Origin: an uncultured Lacinutrix sp.
GTDB taxonomy: Bacteria; Bacteroidota; Bacteroidia; Flavobacteriales; Flavobacteriaceae
NCBI RefSeq assembly: GCF_947500325.1
Contig: NZ_CANMRQ010000002.1
Location: 434,001 to 498,000 of the forward strand
Length of the DNA: 64,000 bases
Direction of reading: 5' to 3'
Part shown: in pieces, positions 1 through 9,036 of the stretch
How positions within the stretch are numbered: the first letter of the stretch is position 1
How the letters are laid out: the number at the start of each line of letters is the position of its first letter
The notes under the pieces: generated by a model
What the model saw: only the letters and a program-made list of their open reading frames with translations
Databases searched by the model: none
What the model was told of the DNA's origin: nothing
Translations under genes and position numbers: made by a program

Positions 1-240
1 GGGCATGATGCTTCTGGCTATGTTTTTAGTATTGTTGACGAGTATGGAAGCGAAAGTAAAATGGTTTTTGAAAAAGTAGATGATGCCGTTTTAAAAGCTA
101 ATGACTTAGAGTCTAAATCTTTAATTGGAGAGACATTTGAAATTACTTTTGAAAAAACAATGGCAGAACAATTAGATAGTAGTGGCGAAGTTGTTAGTCA
201 AGAAATTAAAACAATAAAGGGATTAAAAGCATCTAGATAA
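1..240 (+). CDS. C-terminal fragment of an unknown protein
   Basis: The reading frame is open from the first base and ends with TAA at 238-240, leaving 79 residues of a gene that begins outside the window. The fragment is rich in acidic and beta-prone residues (for example GYVFSIVDEYG and ETFEITFEK) and shows no motif, membrane segment or repeat that I recognise. It is followed at once by a hairpin with a T-run, so it is probably the last gene of its transcript. No function is proposed. That it is coding follows from the uninterrupted frame and the terminator placement. Confidence 0.6.
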   Translation, partial: GHDASGYVFSIVDEYGSESKMVFEKVDDAVLKANDLESKSLIGETFEITFEKTMAEQLDSSGEVVSQEIKTIKGLKASR

Positions 241-260
241 GAGGCTTAAATACAATCTAA

Positions 261-295
261 AAAAAGGCTATCTATTTAATGAGATAGTCTTTTTT
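261..295. terminator. Bidirectional intrinsic terminator
   Basis: An A-run and GGCTATCT at 261-273 pair with AGATAGTC and a T-run at 282-295 across an 8-base loop, with one G-T wobble. The A-run on one side and the T-run on the other let it work for both the upstream plus-strand gene and the convergent minus-strand glycosyltransferase, whose stop codon lies inside the hairpin. Confidence 0.8.
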
Positions 296-1754
296 GTTTT
301 ATAAATACTTCCCAAATAAAAAAACCATAGACTACTAGATATTCAAAACCAATAATCCAGAGGTTTTCTGTATGATCTGTATTGGCATAAGCGAGATAAC
401 TTATTATAATTATAAAACTCCAAACTAAAGGAAATTTGTACGTTGTAAAAACACTTAAACTAAGAATAGTTGCTATATACCAAGGATGTACAGTAGTGCT
501 TGTAAATAAATAAAAGGTAAAAGCAAAAAGCATTACTGTTATTAATTGCTTTGTATTTGAGTTCTTTTTAAAGTATGATAAGTATAAAATATAGAGCACG
601 GTTAGTATGGGTAATATTTTACCAATAATAGCAATTTCATTCCAACCTCTAAATAAATAACCTATTTCTCGAGCCACATAATATATACTAGCATTAAACT
701 CAAAATTACCAAACCATAAACCTACAGTTTTAGAATAGTTGTCTATAAATTGTGTTGAGAAAAAAGGTGCAAATATTATAAGTGTTGTAATACCAACGAT
801 TAGGTAAAAACTAATTAGTTTTATCATTCCTGACTTTTGACTGGGCTCAATGTGAACTTTAGCAGAAACTTCCATTGTGTCATTGCGAGGAGTTTGCGAT
901 GTGGCAATCTCATTAATTGAAACAGATTGTTTCATTTTACTCTCGATAACGTTGTTTTTTTTCTTTGTTAAAAACCACCAAAAAAATAATGGTAAAAACA
1001 TAAGTGGAACCAATTTTGTTGCAATAGATAAGGCGAAAATAACTGCTGCTAATTTCCATTTATTGCTATGTAATAAATACAAACTCCATACTAAAAAGAA
1101 AATCATAACACCTTCAAAATGCAGGTTGCCAGTAAGTTCAATAATAATAAATGGGTTAAGAATGTACCAGAAAATATTATGTATTGGTAATTTAAGTTTT
1201 TCTAATAATTTTTTACCAAAGTACAGTGTTCCAAAATCTGCAGCGATAATTAGTAAACGTAATACAGCAGCAGACCCAACAATACTTTTTCCTGCAAAGA
1301 GTCCAGCAATAATAAAACACAATTGATTTACTGGAGGATAATTAGTATAATGGCTAGCATTTAATTCTCGCATACCAATATAGAGTTCTTGCGCTTGTGC
1401 TATTGGTAATTCTCCATTGGATATAAAAGATTGGGGTGTGTGTAAATAGGGATTAAAACCTTCAAGAACCATACGGCCGTCCCAAATAAAACGATAGAAG
1501 TCTTGCGATAAATTAGGAATAGCAAGAATAAAAATAGCTCTAAATACAAAAGCTAATGCCGTTAAAAAACGTGTGTTATCTTTATTGCTTTCTACTAATT
1601 TGTAAAACAGAAAAAATAACGTAACATAAATACTAATAAGTTTTATATAGTCTGTTCTTGCTAAATTATATGCAAACACAACATAAAGTACAACACTTAT
1701 AAGTGTAAATAAAAGTGGTAATTTATTGGTTTTAAATAAAGCTAAATTGAACAT
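276..1754 (-). CDS. Polytopic membrane glycosyltransferase (GT-C type, GT87/mannosyltransferase-like)
   Basis: This 492-residue protein has roughly ten or more hydrophobic segments and the motif SQDFYRFIWDGR near residue 84, followed by NPYLHTP. That pattern is seen in Bacteroidota membrane mannosyltransferases that use polyprenyl-phosphate sugars on the periplasmic side. It is the last gene of a four-gene minus-strand run (5014 to 276) with a DPM1-like polyprenyl-phosphate sugar synthase, which would supply such a donor. Residues 273-292, in a loop between membrane segments, are encoded by a palindromic repeat (see 878-935). The family is fairly clear, but the sugar and acceptor are unknown. 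About 170 bases of apparently empty sequence separate it from the upstream gene. Confidence 0.7.
   Translation of the reverse strand: MFNLALFKTNKLPLLFTLISVVLYVVFAYNLARTDYIKLISIYVTLFFLFYKLVESNKDNTRFLTALAFVFRAIFILAIPNLSQDFYRFIWDGRMVLEGFNPYLHTPQSFISNGELPIAQAQELYIGMRELNASHYTNYPPVNQLCFIIAGLFAGKSIVGSAAVLRLLIIAADFGTLYFGKKLLEKLKLPIHNIFWYILNPFIIIELTGNLHFEGVMIFFLVWSLYLLHSNKWKLAAVIFALSIATKLVPLMFLPLFFWWFLTKKKNNVIESKMKQSVSINEIATSQTPRNDTMEVSAKVHIEPSQKSGMIKLISFYLIVGITTLIIFAPFFSTQFIDNYSKTVGLWFGNFEFNASIYYVAREIGYLFRGWNEIAIIGKILPILTVLYILYLSYFKKNSNTKQLITVMLFAFTFYLFTSTTVHPWYIATILSLSVFTTYKFPLVWSFIIIISYLAYANTDHTENLWIIGFEYLVVYGFFIWEVFIKQKRLSH
878..935. repeat. REP-like palindromic repeat inserted in frame in a coding gene
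   Basis: The stretch contains CATTGCGAGGAG, GGCAATCTC and GAAACAGATTG blocks. It resembles the short interspersed palindromic repeats often seen between flavobacterial genes. On the minus strand it reads in frame as part of the glycosyltransferase, giving a peptide with SINEIATSQTPRNDT. ATTGC (882-886) and GCAAT (904-908) can pair, and AATCT and AGATT form a second small stem. The repeat family is recognised from memory; copy number in the genome cannot be judged from one copy. Confidence 0.55.
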
Positions 1755-1923
1755 TTAATTTGCGTTAGCGGTTGAAACGTTATCCTTTTTAAAAATAATT
1801 AAATATTAAGTATATTTTAATTGTAAATGTAACAGATTACTATATTGCTTATGCTTTGCAATACTGTTTTAAAAAGATTTAAGTGGAAAACGCGACCTTT
1901 AGGTAACGCCCAAAACATTAACA

Positions 1924-3417
1924 TTATGCTTTAGAGGTTAGCGATTTAAAAAACACAAAACCAAAACCTATAGTTAGCATTAAGTGAAATGGGAATAATC
2001 CAAAATCACCACCTTGATCTCCTACAATAAAAGCACTGTACATTCCAAAGGCGAAATACAACATTAATAGTCCTTCGAAAATGACATTAACAGATATGTT
2101 TTTCTTTAAATATTTATTGCCTTTCCAGCTGTCTTTTAATGTGCTAATATTGAATTTTGGAGTACGAACAAATTCACTTCGCTTACCAATATGTCCTTCT
2201 AAAACAGCGATAGAGTTATGTAAACTAAAGCCCATTGCTATTGAGAAAAAAGTAAAAAATAGCACGACATATTGAACAAAGTTTTTAATATCGCTACCAT
2301 ATGTGCGTTTATACATAACCCAATAGCATATAAAGAAAATGATAGTACTTACAACAAAGAAACTCATGACATAGAAATAGGGCTTTAAATGCGCATATTC
2401 ATTTTTAATATATAGCATTGGTATGCTTAAAACGCCAACTATAAGTACATTTAAAAACATGGTGCTGTTTAATAAATGTAATAAGCCATGTAATTTTGTT
2501 TTAGATGAAATGTTTTTGCTTTTTAGAACGCGCCACATCATTTTTCTAAAGTTTTCTGCACCACCTTTGTTCCAACGAAATTGTTGCGAGCGTGCAGCGC
2601 TAATAACTACTGGTAGCTCGGCTGGAGTTTCTACATCTTCAAGGTATTTAAACTTCCAGTTTTTAAGCTGTGCACGGTAACTAAGGTCTAAATCTTCGGT
2701 AAGTGTATCGCCTTCCCAATTACCAGCATCTAGAATGCATTGCTTGCGCCAAACACCTGCAGTACCATTAAAATTAATAAAATGTCCTTTGCTATTTCGT
2801 CCAACTTGCTCTAATGTAAAATGGGCATCTAGTGCAAAGGCTTGGATTCTTGTTAGTGTAGAATAGTCTCTATTAATATGTCCCCAACGGGTTTGTACAA
2901 CACCTATATTACGATCTATAAAATGCGGAATGGTTTTTTTAAGCCAGTTTTTTTGCGGTAGGAAATCGGCATCGAAAATAGCTATAAATTCGCCTTTAGC
3001 AATTTTTAAACCTTCTTTTAAAGCACCAGCTTTAAAACCCTCACGATTAGTACGACAAATGTGTACAATGTCTAATCCTTGTGCTTTTAGAGTGTCGATT
3101 TGAGATTTAGTTGTTGCTACTGTTTCGTCTGTAGAATCGTCTAAAACCTGAATTTCTAATTTCTCTTTTGGGTAGTCTATTAGTGCAATGTTTTCTAATA
3201 AACGTTCCATAACATATTGCTCATTAAAGACTGGCAATTGTATAGTGACATAAGGCACTTCTTCTGGATTGTTAAAATTTAAATGCGGTGTTTTTATTTG
3301 CTTTTTTTGAGCAGATAAATAATTAAATAGCAAGTTTAACTGCGCTAGAGCATACATGAAAATAAGCACTAATGCTATCGAATAAATTACTATTATAAAT
3401 AAATTTAAATAAATCAC
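1924..3417 (-). CDS. Cellulose-synthase-like family 2 glycosyltransferase
   Basis: This is a processive-type GT2 enzyme of 497 residues. An N-terminal membrane segment is followed by a cytoplasmic GT-A domain with VLDDSTD, FDADFLP, the acceptor-site TEDLD and the product-binding QQFRW (the Q-x-x-R-W signature). Three to four C-terminal membrane helices follow. All the canonical D, D, D, QxxRW residues are present. Family members make beta-linked glucan or mannan-type chains, or transfer sugars to lipids; which applies here cannot be read from the sequence. Its start overlaps the preceding GT2 gene by 4 bases, indicating translational coupling. Confidence 0.85.
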   Translation of the reverse strand: MIYLNLFIIVIYSIALVLIFMYALAQLNLLFNYLSAQKKQIKTPHLNFNNPEEVPYVTIQLPVFNEQYVMERLLENIALIDYPKEKLEIQVLDDSTDETVATTKSQIDTLKAQGLDIVHICRTNREGFKAGALKEGLKIAKGEFIAIFDADFLPQKNWLKKTIPHFIDRNIGVVQTRWGHINRDYSTLTRIQAFALDAHFTLEQVGRNSKGHFINFNGTAGVWRKQCILDAGNWEGDTLTEDLDLSYRAQLKNWKFKYLEDVETPAELPVVISAARSQQFRWNKGGAENFRKMMWRVLKSKNISSKTKLHGLLHLLNSTMFLNVLIVGVLSIPMLYIKNEYAHLKPYFYVMSFFVVSTIIFFICYWVMYKRTYGSDIKNFVQYVVLFFTFFSIAMGFSLHNSIAVLEGHIGKRSEFVRTPKFNISTLKDSWKGNKYLKKNISVNVIFEGLLMLYFAFGMYSAFIVGDQGGDFGLFPFHLMLTIGFGFVFFKSLTSKA

Positions 3418-4106
3418 TTTTTAAAACTGTATTTAAAAATCCAACCTAATATCTTAAAGCCTGCAAATATAGTACCTTTTACCGTTCCAGACACCTTAGA
3501 TACACCTATTCTTTGTTTATACCTTACAGGTATTTCTATATACGATAGTTTCTGTTTCAAAGCCTTAAGTTGCATTTCTACTGTCCAACCATAGGTTTTG
3601 TCTTCCATATTTAAGCTAACTAACTGGTTATATTTAATTGCTCTAAATGGCCCTAAATCTGTGAATTTAGCATTAAAAAACAAGGCCATTAAAGTTGTGG
3701 CTAACCAATTACCAAAAACTTGTTGCGGTGTCATAGAACCACCTTCTCTAAGTCGTTTTACTCTAGAACCTATTACAAAATCTATATTATCATTAATAAT
3801 TGGGCTTACTAATTTTGTTAACTCTTCGGGGTAATCACTATAATCGCCATCAAGAAATACAATAATATCTGGTTTAGAATCTTGTTTTGCTATATAGTTC
3901 ATGCCTTTTAAACAGGCATAGCCATAACCTTTATTGTTTTCTGTAAGTACAGTTGCTCCTGCATTTTTTGCATTCTCTACTGTATTGTCTGTAGAGTTAT
4001 TGTTAACTACAATAACCTCTTCAACATGTTTAGGAATATCATTAATTACATTTGCAATAGAATCTTGCTCGTTATAAGCAGGAATGATGACTTTTATTTT
4101 GGTCAT
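3414..4106 (-). CDS. DPM1/DPG-synthase-like family 2 glycosyltransferase
   Basis: A 230-residue soluble GT2 domain begins with VIIPAYNEQDSI and has the donor-binding FLDGDYSDYPEE and the GSR and SKVSGT elements typical of dolichyl/undecaprenyl-phosphate sugar synthases. It lacks the C-terminal membrane helices of GtrB-type enzymes. It probably loads a nucleotide-activated sugar onto polyprenyl phosphate in the cytoplasm, which the GT-C-like enzyme two genes downstream could use. It overlaps both neighbours by 4 bases, so the three genes are almost certainly co-translated. The specific sugar is unknown. Confidence 0.8.
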   Translation of the reverse strand: MTKIKVIIPAYNEQDSIANVINDIPKHVEEVIVVNNNSTDNTVENAKNAGATVLTENNKGYGYACLKGMNYIAKQDSKPDIIVFLDGDYSDYPEELTKLVSPIINDNIDFVIGSRVKRLREGGSMTPQQVFGNWLATTLMALFFNAKFTDLGPFRAIKYNQLVSLNMEDKTYGWTVEMQLKALKQKLSYIEIPVRYKQRIGVSKVSGTVKGTIFAGFKILGWIFKYSFKK

Positions 4107-5014
4107 TTAAGGTCGCTAAGTTTGTTTTCTTTTTTAAAAGTGGCTAAATCTGTCCATTCTTTTATTCTTTTTCCTTCGGAATACTTTACTGCAGAAATTA
4201 ATTTTTCATTTTCATACATTAAGCAATAGCCATTTTTTTGGTTGTTTTTTAATTGACATTTATGGTTTACCTTTTCTTCGGCATCATAAAACAACCACCA
4301 ATTTGCTTTTTTGCCATTAACAAAATGGCCTTCTTTAGTTTTCTTTCCGTTAGAGCTGTAAAATTGCCAATAATTTGTGAATTTTCCTAAGTTGAAATCG
4401 CCTGCTTTTTCTAATTGGCCATTTTTATGATAGAATTTCCAGTACCCTTTTTCTTTTCCGTAACTATATGCACCTTCTTTTTGAAGCTTTTGGTTGTTGT
4501 ATATTTTCCAATAGCCTTGTTTTTTATTGTCTTTAAAAGTGCCCTCTTCTTTAAGTTTTCCTGTATTAGTATAGGCTTTCCAATAGCCCGATTTTTTTCC
4601 TCTACTACATTGTCCTTCGGTTTTTAAAGTACCATTGTTATGGTAGAATTTCCAATGCCCAGTTTCTAAACTATTTTTATAATGTCCTTCTTTTTGAAGT
4701 GTTTTATTTTTAAAATAAAATTTCCAGAAACCAGTTTGTTTTCCATTTTCAAAACGCCCTTCGGTTTTTAAAACTTTATTTGCATAATATGCTTTCCAGT
4801 AATTTACTTCTTTATCATTTTTAAAAAGACCTGCTTTTTTTAGGTTTCCATTATTGTGGTAAAAGATCCAATAGTCTGTCTTTTGATTGTTTTCTAACCA
4901 ACCTTCAGATTTTAACTGCCCATTGTCATAGTAGGTTTTCTTATATACCTTTTCTGCAGTAGCATTAAAGCTTATTATAAAAACTAATATGTAAAGTATG
5001 TGTTTCATATTCAT
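4103..5014 (-). CDS. Exported MORN-repeat (YwqK-like) protein
   Basis: A signal peptide of about 20 residues is followed by about eleven tandem 23-residue units of the form Y-x-N-G-x-L-x-x-E-G-x-(8-10)-G-x-W-x-F, the MORN variant found in YwqK-family proteins. The repeat runs to about residue 280 and degenerates in the last two units. It has no catalytic residues and is probably a secreted binding or scaffold protein in the periplasm or on the surface. It is the first gene of the glycosyltransferase operon and overlaps the next gene by 4 bases, which suggests a role in assembling or recognising the glycan. RefSeq-style names of this family mention antitoxin, but nothing here supports that function. 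Confidence 0.8.
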   Translation of the reverse strand: MNMKHILYILVFIISFNATAEKVYKKTYYDNGQLKSEGWLENNQKTDYWIFYHNNGNLKKAGLFKNDKEVNYWKAYYANKVLKTEGRFENGKQTGFWKFYFKNKTLQKEGHYKNSLETGHWKFYHNNGTLKTEGQCSRGKKSGYWKAYTNTGKLKEEGTFKDNKKQGYWKIYNNQKLQKEGAYSYGKEKGYWKFYHKNGQLEKAGDFNLGKFTNYWQFYSSNGKKTKEGHFVNGKKANWWLFYDAEEKVNHKCQLKNNQKNGYCLMYENEKLISAVKYSEGKRIKEWTDLATFKKENKLSDLK

Positions 5015-5092
5015 TTTCCGCGAAAGCGGTAATCTGTTTATTGTTTTAATACCTTTTATGGATACCTATTCCCTAATAGATTTTATTGAAAC

Positions 5093-6682
5093 TTATTTCT
5101 GATTTACTAATTCCATTAAATCAACATCGTTTCCTAATAATACTTCAGTCGGATTAATTCTTCCTTTCATACTATCATTCTCTAATTTTAATACACCACG
5201 AGGACAAACAGCACTACAAACACCACAACCAACACAACTAGAACGTACAATGTTTTCTCCTTTTTGAGCATATGCACGAACATCTATTCCCATTTCGCAA
5301 CTGTTAGAACAATTTCCACATGAGATACATTGTCCGCCATTTGTTGTAATTCTAAATTTAGAGAATAAACGTTGTTGAAATCCTAGAATTGCAGCCATTG
5401 GACATCCAAAACGACACCAAGATCTACTTCCTAATATTGGGTAGAACCCAGTTCCAATAACACCAGAAAATATAGAACCAATATATATACCGTAAGCCGA
5501 TCTTAGCGCACTACCTTGTACAAAGAATACATTGTCTGTTGTGCCTGTAAAATGCATGGCTAATAATAGTGCGATAACTACAAAATAACCAATAGCACCC
5601 ATTTTAGCGTCTTTACCTAATTCTTTGCCTCTAAAATATAGTACAGCAGCAAATACTAGCGTTAAAAAACCTATTACTAAAGCTATAAATACACCTCGAG
5701 TTAACCAGAAATTATTACTATCATAACCTAAATAGGTATATACCATTGCTGTAGTCATAACTACCGAGAATACTAAAACAGTATGTATTAACCAACGCTC
5801 TAATTTCCATGCAGACATCTTTTTAGATGATAATTGTCTAAAAGAATCGCCTGCAGTTTCTGCTAAGCCACCGCAACCACAAACCCACGAACAATACCAA
5901 CGTTTTCCATATTTATAAGTTAAAATTGGTGTGATTACAAATATTGAAATAATACCAAAAAGAATTAACGCTAACCCAATATTACCATTAGAAAGAAATC
6001 CATTTACAGACCATTCATCAAAAATGTAATAGTTAAGTGGCCATACACTTTTTAAGTCGTAGTATGGTAAATCGCTATTCATTACATACATGAATTCAGG
6101 AATTAAATAGGCGAAACCTAATTGGAAAAACATAACCGAAATTGTACGTAATTGTTGATATCTATTATGGCGATATTTTAATATAAATTTATAACCGAAA
6201 GCAATAATTGCCACAGTGTAAAGTGTACCGTATACAAACCATTGACTTGCATTTCTGCCGCTTAATAAATTACTTAACGGATCGAAAAGCGATATAAGAC
6301 CTGTATTAGCTGCACCATCTTTACCTAGGCCTAGATATTGCGGATAAAAATATAATATTACATAAAAAGCGGTTAGTATAATACCTAATGCCCAACCCAA
6401 AGCACCACGAGAGGAAATGGATTTAAACCAAACACCATCGTTTTTTATGCCTTCTAATTTTGTTAAATATGCATCTCTAGAATAAATAACTGTTCCTATT
6501 GTAATTAAGCCTAATGATAAAGCTAAAAACAATGCTCTATTGGGTAAGTCTACATTAAAAAATGCTAAGACTAATATTAATAATCCAATTAAACCTGTTG
6601 CTAATGCTACTTTCTGTTTTGTTGAAATGTCTTGCGCATCTGGTGTTGCTAAAGACATACTATGATTTATTTTATTGCTCAT
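5093..6682 (-). CDS. Membrane 4Fe-4S polyferredoxin (NapH/CcoG-like)
   Basis: This 529-residue protein has about ten membrane segments. Two membrane-edge cysteine motifs, YCSWVCGCGG and CRFGCPMA, are typical of NapH/NosR/CcoG-type proteins. Two C-terminal ferredoxin clusters follow, CISCGNCSNSC and CVGCGVCSAVCPRG. It should pass electrons between a membrane or soluble donor and an unidentified acceptor. It starts 12 bases after the FAD oxidoreductase, which is the obvious electron-transfer partner. There is no adjacent nap, nos or cco gene, so the acceptor is unknown. The first 25 residues are polar and probably cytoplasmic. Confidence 0.8.
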   Translation of the reverse strand: MSNKINHSMSLATPDAQDISTKQKVALATGLIGLLILVLAFFNVDLPNRALFLALSLGLITIGTVIYSRDAYLTKLEGIKNDGVWFKSISSRGALGWALGIILTAFYVILYFYPQYLGLGKDGAANTGLISLFDPLSNLLSGRNASQWFVYGTLYTVAIIAFGYKFILKYRHNRYQQLRTISVMFFQLGFAYLIPEFMYVMNSDLPYYDLKSVWPLNYYIFDEWSVNGFLSNGNIGLALILFGIISIFVITPILTYKYGKRWYCSWVCGCGGLAETAGDSFRQLSSKKMSAWKLERWLIHTVLVFSVVMTTAMVYTYLGYDSNNFWLTRGVFIALVIGFLTLVFAAVLYFRGKELGKDAKMGAIGYFVVIALLLAMHFTGTTDNVFFVQGSALRSAYGIYIGSIFSGVIGTGFYPILGSRSWCRFGCPMAAILGFQQRLFSKFRITTNGGQCISCGNCSNSCEMGIDVRAYAQKGENIVRSSCVGCGVCSAVCPRGVLKLENDSMKGRINPTEVLLGNDVDLMELVNQK

Positions 6683-6694
6683 TTTATTTTTGGA

Positions 6695-7996
6695 TTATGC
6701 GGTTTGTAAATTGTTGTTGTAAGCAGACAGAATGTCTTTTTCAAAATGCTTGTAAAACTCTGGATCGAAGTTGGCTTCAGGTAAATGTTGCATAACATAA
6801 TCAACATCACGTTCTTCTGTTAGCCAGCGGTCAAAGACATCGTGCCGCATTCGTATTCCAAAAGTATTGATGCCTAGAAATTTATTATTTGTAGTATCAT
6901 AACATACTGTAATACATTTAGTATCGTCTTCATGTTTCCAATGGAAATGTGCTTCATTTTCTCTTGGTTTAGCAAAAACCCATCCATAAGTTTGGTATTC
7001 TATATCTAAGAATTTAGCAGAGTTAAACCAATGCCCTGGTTTATATTCAAGTTTGTTTCCACATATGGTTTGGGCTAAAGTTTCGCCCATCATTCTACCA
7101 GTGTACCATACAGCTTCAATTGGTCTTCGTTGTCCAATACCACCATCACGTTGCTCTGCGCAATCGCCAATAGCATAAACATCTTTTATGTTTGTTTCAA
7201 GGTGTCTATTTACTAAAACACCACGATTGGTTTCAATCTCGGAGTCTTTTATAAAGTTGATGTTTGGAGACACACCAGCAGTTAAGCCAACAACATTACA
7301 GTCTATTTCCTCATTAGTTTCTGTAATAACTATAGATTTTGCACGTCCATTTTCATCTGCTTTTATTTCTTTTAAATTTACGCCTAAACGTAAATCTATG
7401 TGGTGATTTTTTATGTGCCTGTTAATCATTGCACTTTCACCTTCAGGTAAAACACCATTCCAAAAACTGTTTTCTCTTACTAAAAATGTTACTGGGATAT
7501 TACGAGAGTTTAACATTTCGGCTAACTCAATTCCAATTAAACCACCACCAACAATTACTGCACGATTACATATTTTATTGTTAGGTGCATTGCGTTCTAG
7601 CGTATCTAAGTCTTGCTTACTATATAAGCCTTGTACGCCTTCTAAATCTTGCCCTGGCCAACCAAATTTATTAGGTTTACTACCTGTAGCAATAACTAGT
7701 TTATCGTATTGTAGTGTGTCGCCTCCTTCAAAATGAAGCGTTTTAGATGTCGTTTCAACGGTTTTTACGTATCCTTTTTTTAGTTCAATTCTATTTTTTT
7801 TCCAAAAATAATCTTCATAAGGTTTAGTATGTTCATATTTCATATGCCCCATATATATGTACATTAATGCTGTACGTGAAAAAAAGTGCTCTGTTTCGGC
7901 AGAGACAATTGTTATTCTTTTATCAGAAAGTTTTCTAATATGTCTAGCAACTGTTACTCCCGAAATGCCGTTTCCTATAATAACTATATGTTCCAT
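6695..7996 (-). CDS. NAD(P)/FAD-dependent pyridine nucleotide-disulfide-type oxidoreductase
   Basis: A 433-residue flavoprotein with an N-terminal Rossmann motif (IIGNGISG, residues 5-12), a second NAD(P)-binding motif IVGGGLIGIE, and the FAD-contacting YAIGDCAE. The layout matches the NirB/rubredoxin-reductase branch of class-II oxidoreductases and has no CxxxxC redox disulfide. It precedes the polyferredoxin by 12 bases, so the pair probably oxidises NAD(P)H and sends electrons through the membrane FeS protein. The gene is divergent from the DUF547 gene with about 260 bases between them. The physiological acceptor is not identifiable. Confidence 0.8.
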   Translation of the reverse strand: MEHIVIIGNGISGVTVARHIRKLSDKRITIVSAETEHFFSRTALMYIYMGHMKYEHTKPYEDYFWKKNRIELKKGYVKTVETTSKTLHFEGGDTLQYDKLVIATGSKPNKFGWPGQDLEGVQGLYSKQDLDTLERNAPNNKICNRAVIVGGGLIGIELAEMLNSRNIPVTFLVRENSFWNGVLPEGESAMINRHIKNHHIDLRLGVNLKEIKADENGRAKSIVITETNEEIDCNVVGLTAGVSPNINFIKDSEIETNRGVLVNRHLETNIKDVYAIGDCAEQRDGGIGQRRPIEAVWYTGRMMGETLAQTICGNKLEYKPGHWFNSAKFLDIEYQTYGWVFAKPRENEAHFHWKHEDDTKCITVCYDTTNNKFLGINTFGIRMRHDVFDRWLTEERDVDYVMQHLPEANFDPEFYKHFEKDILSAYNNNLQTA

Positions 7997-8254
7997 ATTT
8001 TGGTTTGGTTTTTGAATCCTATTTGTGAATACGTCGAGACTAAAGATAAAAACTTAATTCTAAGGCGCGTATTTAGAATTTATATAAATAAAGAAGACGT
8101 TGTAAGTTTTAAGAAAGAATGATGACGTGAATTTTTTTGTTTTTTTTTGAAAGTTTGCTGAAATGTTTCAGACTGAAGGCAGAGTTGTAACGTAATTAAA
8201 ATAGTTTGTTTTCCGCTTATATGTCGGGATTTAAATAGAAAAATAAAATAACTT

Positions 8255-8974
8255 ATGAAAAGAGTAGCACTTATATTAACAATGATTTTCTTCGGAAGTT
8301 TTCTTGGAGAAGCACAAAACTTAGAATCGTTCTTTAAACAATCTGATGCCTTTTTTAAGACTAATGTTGCCAACGGAAAAGTTGCTTATGCAAACATTAA
8401 AAAAGACACCAAAGCATTAGAAGATGTTTTAAAAATAGCAGAAGGTATTAAAGTGTCTAAAAGTGATGCTAATAACTATCAAGCTTTTTGGATTAATGCA
8501 TACAATTTATCTGTTATTAAAGGAATAATTGATCATTATCCAACAAAATCACCATTAAATCATAAAGGGTTTTTTGATGGGACAAAACATAGTTTAGGAG
8601 GAAAAAAAATTACTTTAAATGATATAGAACACAAACTATTACGAGCGCAATTTAAAGATGCTCGCTTTCATTTTGTATTAGTTTGTGGCGCTATAGGCTG
8701 TCCGCCATTAATTAATAAAGCTTATTTACCAAGTACTTTAGATGCACAATTAGAAAAACAAACAAAATTAGCATTAAACGGTAATTACTTTATTAAAGTA
8801 AATACTAAGAAAAAGAGAATTCAAGGTTCAGAAATTCTTAAATGGTATAAAGAAGACTTTACTATGAATGGCACTACAGAAATCGATTTTATTAATAAAT
8901 ATAGAACCGAAAAAGTACCAGCAAAATCTAAGTTATCTTACTTTCCGTATAACTGGAATGTTAACAAGCAATAA
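8255..8974 (+). CDS. Exported DUF547 protein
   Basis: The 239-residue protein has a signal peptide ending around GEAQN and a DUF547 domain recognised by FWINAYNLSVIKG, the conserved FVLVCGAIGCPP block and a C-terminal LKWYKEDF. DUF547 is widespread and has no established biochemical function; the conserved Cys and Asn residues suggest a papain-like fold, which is inference. It leads a plus-strand run continuing to 12990 with short gaps. A second DUF547 protein lies at 19585-20484 in this window. Confidence 0.8.
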   Translation: MKRVALILTMIFFGSFLGEAQNLESFFKQSDAFFKTNVANGKVAYANIKKDTKALEDVLKIAEGIKVSKSDANNYQAFWINAYNLSVIKGIIDHYPTKSPLNHKGFFDGTKHSLGGKKITLNDIEHKLLRAQFKDARFHFVLVCGAIGCPPLINKAYLPSTLDAQLEKQTKLALNGNYFIKVNTKKKRIQGSEILKWYKEDFTMNGTTEIDFINKYRTEKVPAKSKLSYFPYNWNVNKQ

Positions 8975-9036
8975 AATAAGCAAACAAAAAATAATAATAA
9001 ACCAATTCTCTTTTAAGAGAATAAAATAAATTTTAA

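Noticed and set aside
877-1326. Plus-strand ORF of 149 codons
   Set aside because: It is the reverse complement of the glycosyltransferase gene and starts in the palindromic repeat; no coding pattern of its own.
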